Origin: Bacteriovorax sp.
GTDB lineage: Bacteria; Bdellovibrionota; Bacteriovoracia; Bacteriovoracales; Bacteriovoracaceae
Assembly: GCA_028710485.1 (NCBI GenBank)
Contig: JAQTTZ010000002.1
Span: forward strand, 1-64,000
Length of the DNA: 64,000 nucleotides
Direction of reading: 5' to 3'
In this document: in pieces, positions 62,775 to 64,000 of the stretch
How the letters are laid out: every line of letters starts with the position of its first letter
Numbering within the stretch: the stretch's first letter is position 1
The notes under the pieces: generated by a model
Seen by the model: the letters and a program-made list of their open reading frames with translations, nothing else
Databases searched by the model: none
What the model was told of the DNA's origin: nothing
Translations under genes and position numbers: made by a program

Positions 62775-63968
62775 TTAGTTATTTAAATTATTAAAGCCTT
62801 CTAAATAAGCCTTATACTCTCTTACCAAAGTCGTTGACTTACCTTCGAAGTTATTAATTAACTGGCATGTCCCCGGCCTATAAATCCCTGTCAGCAAAAC
62901 TTTTTGGCATTTAATTTCAACAGAACATGATTGGAAATTACATTCAATTTGCTTGCGAGAAAATGGGTTGTAAGTTAAATCTCCAGTCACAAGAGCATTT
63001 TCTAAATTCTGTTCACATTCACGTCTTAAGTCGCGCTTAGCACTTACCGGGCACAAAAAATCAAAAAGTAATTTTTTATATTCTACGAGAGTTGCACCCG
63101 CTTTAAGATTTGTATTCCCCACGAAACCTAAAAGTGATTTTGCCATGACTCTCTTACAGGCATCTGGAGAATTCTTAATACAGAAGAATTTATAGAAAGA
63201 AAGACCTCCATCTCCGTACTCTCCCCAAAATCCGGTATATGGATTATTATCTGGTTTTAATCTCAAGCACATTCCAGCATTACATTTTACAGATTCATTA
63301 AAAGTTTTATCATTTGTTTGTGCCCAATCAGTATTTGGGAAAAAACCTTCTTCTGTTAAATAAAAGTTTCCATCACTGTGAAGTTTTTGAAAATTGGTTG
63401 AAGTCATGGCACCTGCGACCGGGATCTCCCACGCATTTGACAAAAAAGGTGCTAAGTTAAATCCGCCATTACAACCATGTAGGAAGGCGTAAGCATCTTT
63501 AGTAAAATGTCCTTTTAGTCTTTCAACGTTTTTTGTATTTAAAGTTAAACGGTGAGCTTTACCATCCAGATGAATTCCGTATTGTGCTGAACTGTGGCTG
63601 AAAATATCAATTGAAGCTATTTGTTTAAATTTTTTTGCTTCGTCTAAAAAAGTATCACCGTTAAAAGTCGATTTATTTTCGCGCTGAAAATTGAATCCCC
63701 AATTTTGCAGAGCAATCTTGTCATCAATATCAGGTTCATCTGCAGCGATTAAAACAATTTGCTCATTAGGATATTGCTGGCTGTATTTAAGAGCTTTGCC
63801 GCGAGCGACTTGTTGGAATTGAGTTCCGAGATCATCTCCTGCTCCGGCCACTAAAATCCGAGTAGGAAGATTGTAATTTAACTTGTCACTACTATAAGTT
63901 GTTACCAAAAAAGCATTTGATTCTGAAGCGAGTAGACACATCATTAAAAACGCAGCGAATTTTAGCAT
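62775..63968 (-). CDS. Secreted caspase-fold-like protein
   Basis: This 397-residue protein has a signal peptide (cleavage about after SNA, residue 19). The N-terminal 200 residues resemble a caspase/CHAT-type fold: TRILVAGAGDDLG (about 36-48), a strand ending IDIFSHSSAQYG with His125, then AYAFLHGCNGGFNLAPF with Cys166, and IPVAGAMTS (about 182-190). His125 and Cys166 stand where the catalytic dyad would be. The C-terminal half has about ten cysteines, suggesting disulfides and an extracellular location. It may be a cysteine peptidase or an inactive relative. It heads a unit with the 1011-residue protein and the S8 protease. The fold call is from motif layout only. Confidence 0.55.
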   Translation of the reverse strand: MLKFAAFLMMCLLASESNAFLVTTYSSDKLNYNLPTRILVAGAGDDLGTQFQQVARGKALKYSQQYPNEQIVLIAADEPDIDDKIALQNWGFNFQRENKSTFNGDTFLDEAKKFKQIASIDIFSHSSAQYGIHLDGKAHRLTLNTKNVERLKGHFTKDAYAFLHGCNGGFNLAPFLSNAWEIPVAGAMTSTNFQKLHSDGNFYLTEEGFFPNTDWAQTNDKTFNESVKCNAGMCLRLKPDNNPYTGFWGEYGDGGLSFYKFFCIKNSPDACKRVMAKSLLGFVGNTNLKAGATLVEYKKLLFDFLCPVSAKRDLRRECEQNLENALVTGDLTYNPFSRKQIECNFQSCSVEIKCQKVLLTGIYRPGTCQLINNFEGKSTTLVREYKAYLEGFNNLNN

Positions 63969-64000
63969 AATATTTCCCCAATAAATTCTTTGGCTGGAAC

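Overview
The window is A+T-rich, densely coded chromosomal DNA from a Gram-negative bacterium. It has Lpt lipopolysaccharide export genes, many signal peptides and lipoproteins, several predicted outer-membrane barrels, and housekeeping proteins of proteobacterial type. The gene set points to the Bdellovibrionota, most likely a relative of Bacteriovorax/Peredibacter: a secreted fibre-type N-terminus at the left edge, PIN-PhoH, large secreted proteases, K/A-rich histone-like protein, TonB-like and PilZ proteins. The genus is inference. No rRNA, tRNA, insertion sequence, prophage or CRISPR array was found.

Layout. 1-2.1 kb: start of a fibre-like secreted protein running off the left edge, then a divergent Pro/Gly/Cys-rich surface protein. 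2.1-8.8 kb (minus): PilZ, PIN-PhoH, a lipoprotein/barrel pair, aminotransferase, rsmD, an acidic protein. 9-16.3 kb: a 939-residue protein that looks like a decayed N6-adenine methylase, a membrane protein with an altered histidine-kinase ATPase domain, a TonB-like protein, a sigma/anti-sigma pair and a lipoprotein. 16.3-24 kb (minus): gshB, a metallopeptidase lipoprotein, a barrel protein, miaB, a 56-residue histone-like gene, clpA-clpS. 24-28.2 kb: a lone receiver protein, then hpf-rpoN-lptB-lptC/lptA (minus). 28.3-32.3 kb (plus): mutS, a duplicated-domain protein, an RDD protein. 32.4-41.4 kb: dps-ZIP, aspS, DUF192, FtsB-like, YggT-YihY, polB. 41.5-51.4 kb: pip, VOC, an S51 peptidase/TPR/GNAT/methyltransferase run, a LysR regulator with a clear dyad, an O-methyltransferase, DAHP synthase-chorismate mutase, WYL, RluA and a 65-residue gene. 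51.6-56.6 kb (minus): the ribosomal/replication block S6-S18, DUF2232, L9, dnaB, pabB. 56.7-64 kb (minus): three large secreted proteins, namely a caspase-fold-like protein, a 1011-residue protein of unknown function and a subtilisin-type protease.

The most striking observation is that ribosomal proteins S6 and S18, normally separate neighbours that form a heterodimer on 16S rRNA, are one continuous 213-codon reading frame here (55948-56589). Other unusual points are the secreted protease module at the right edge, the methylase-like protein that lacks its catalytic motif, the LptC-LptA fusion, the ZIP-Dps coupled pair, and the 56-residue lysine/alanine-repeat gene. Convergent neighbours are packed tightly, with several stop codons overlapping.
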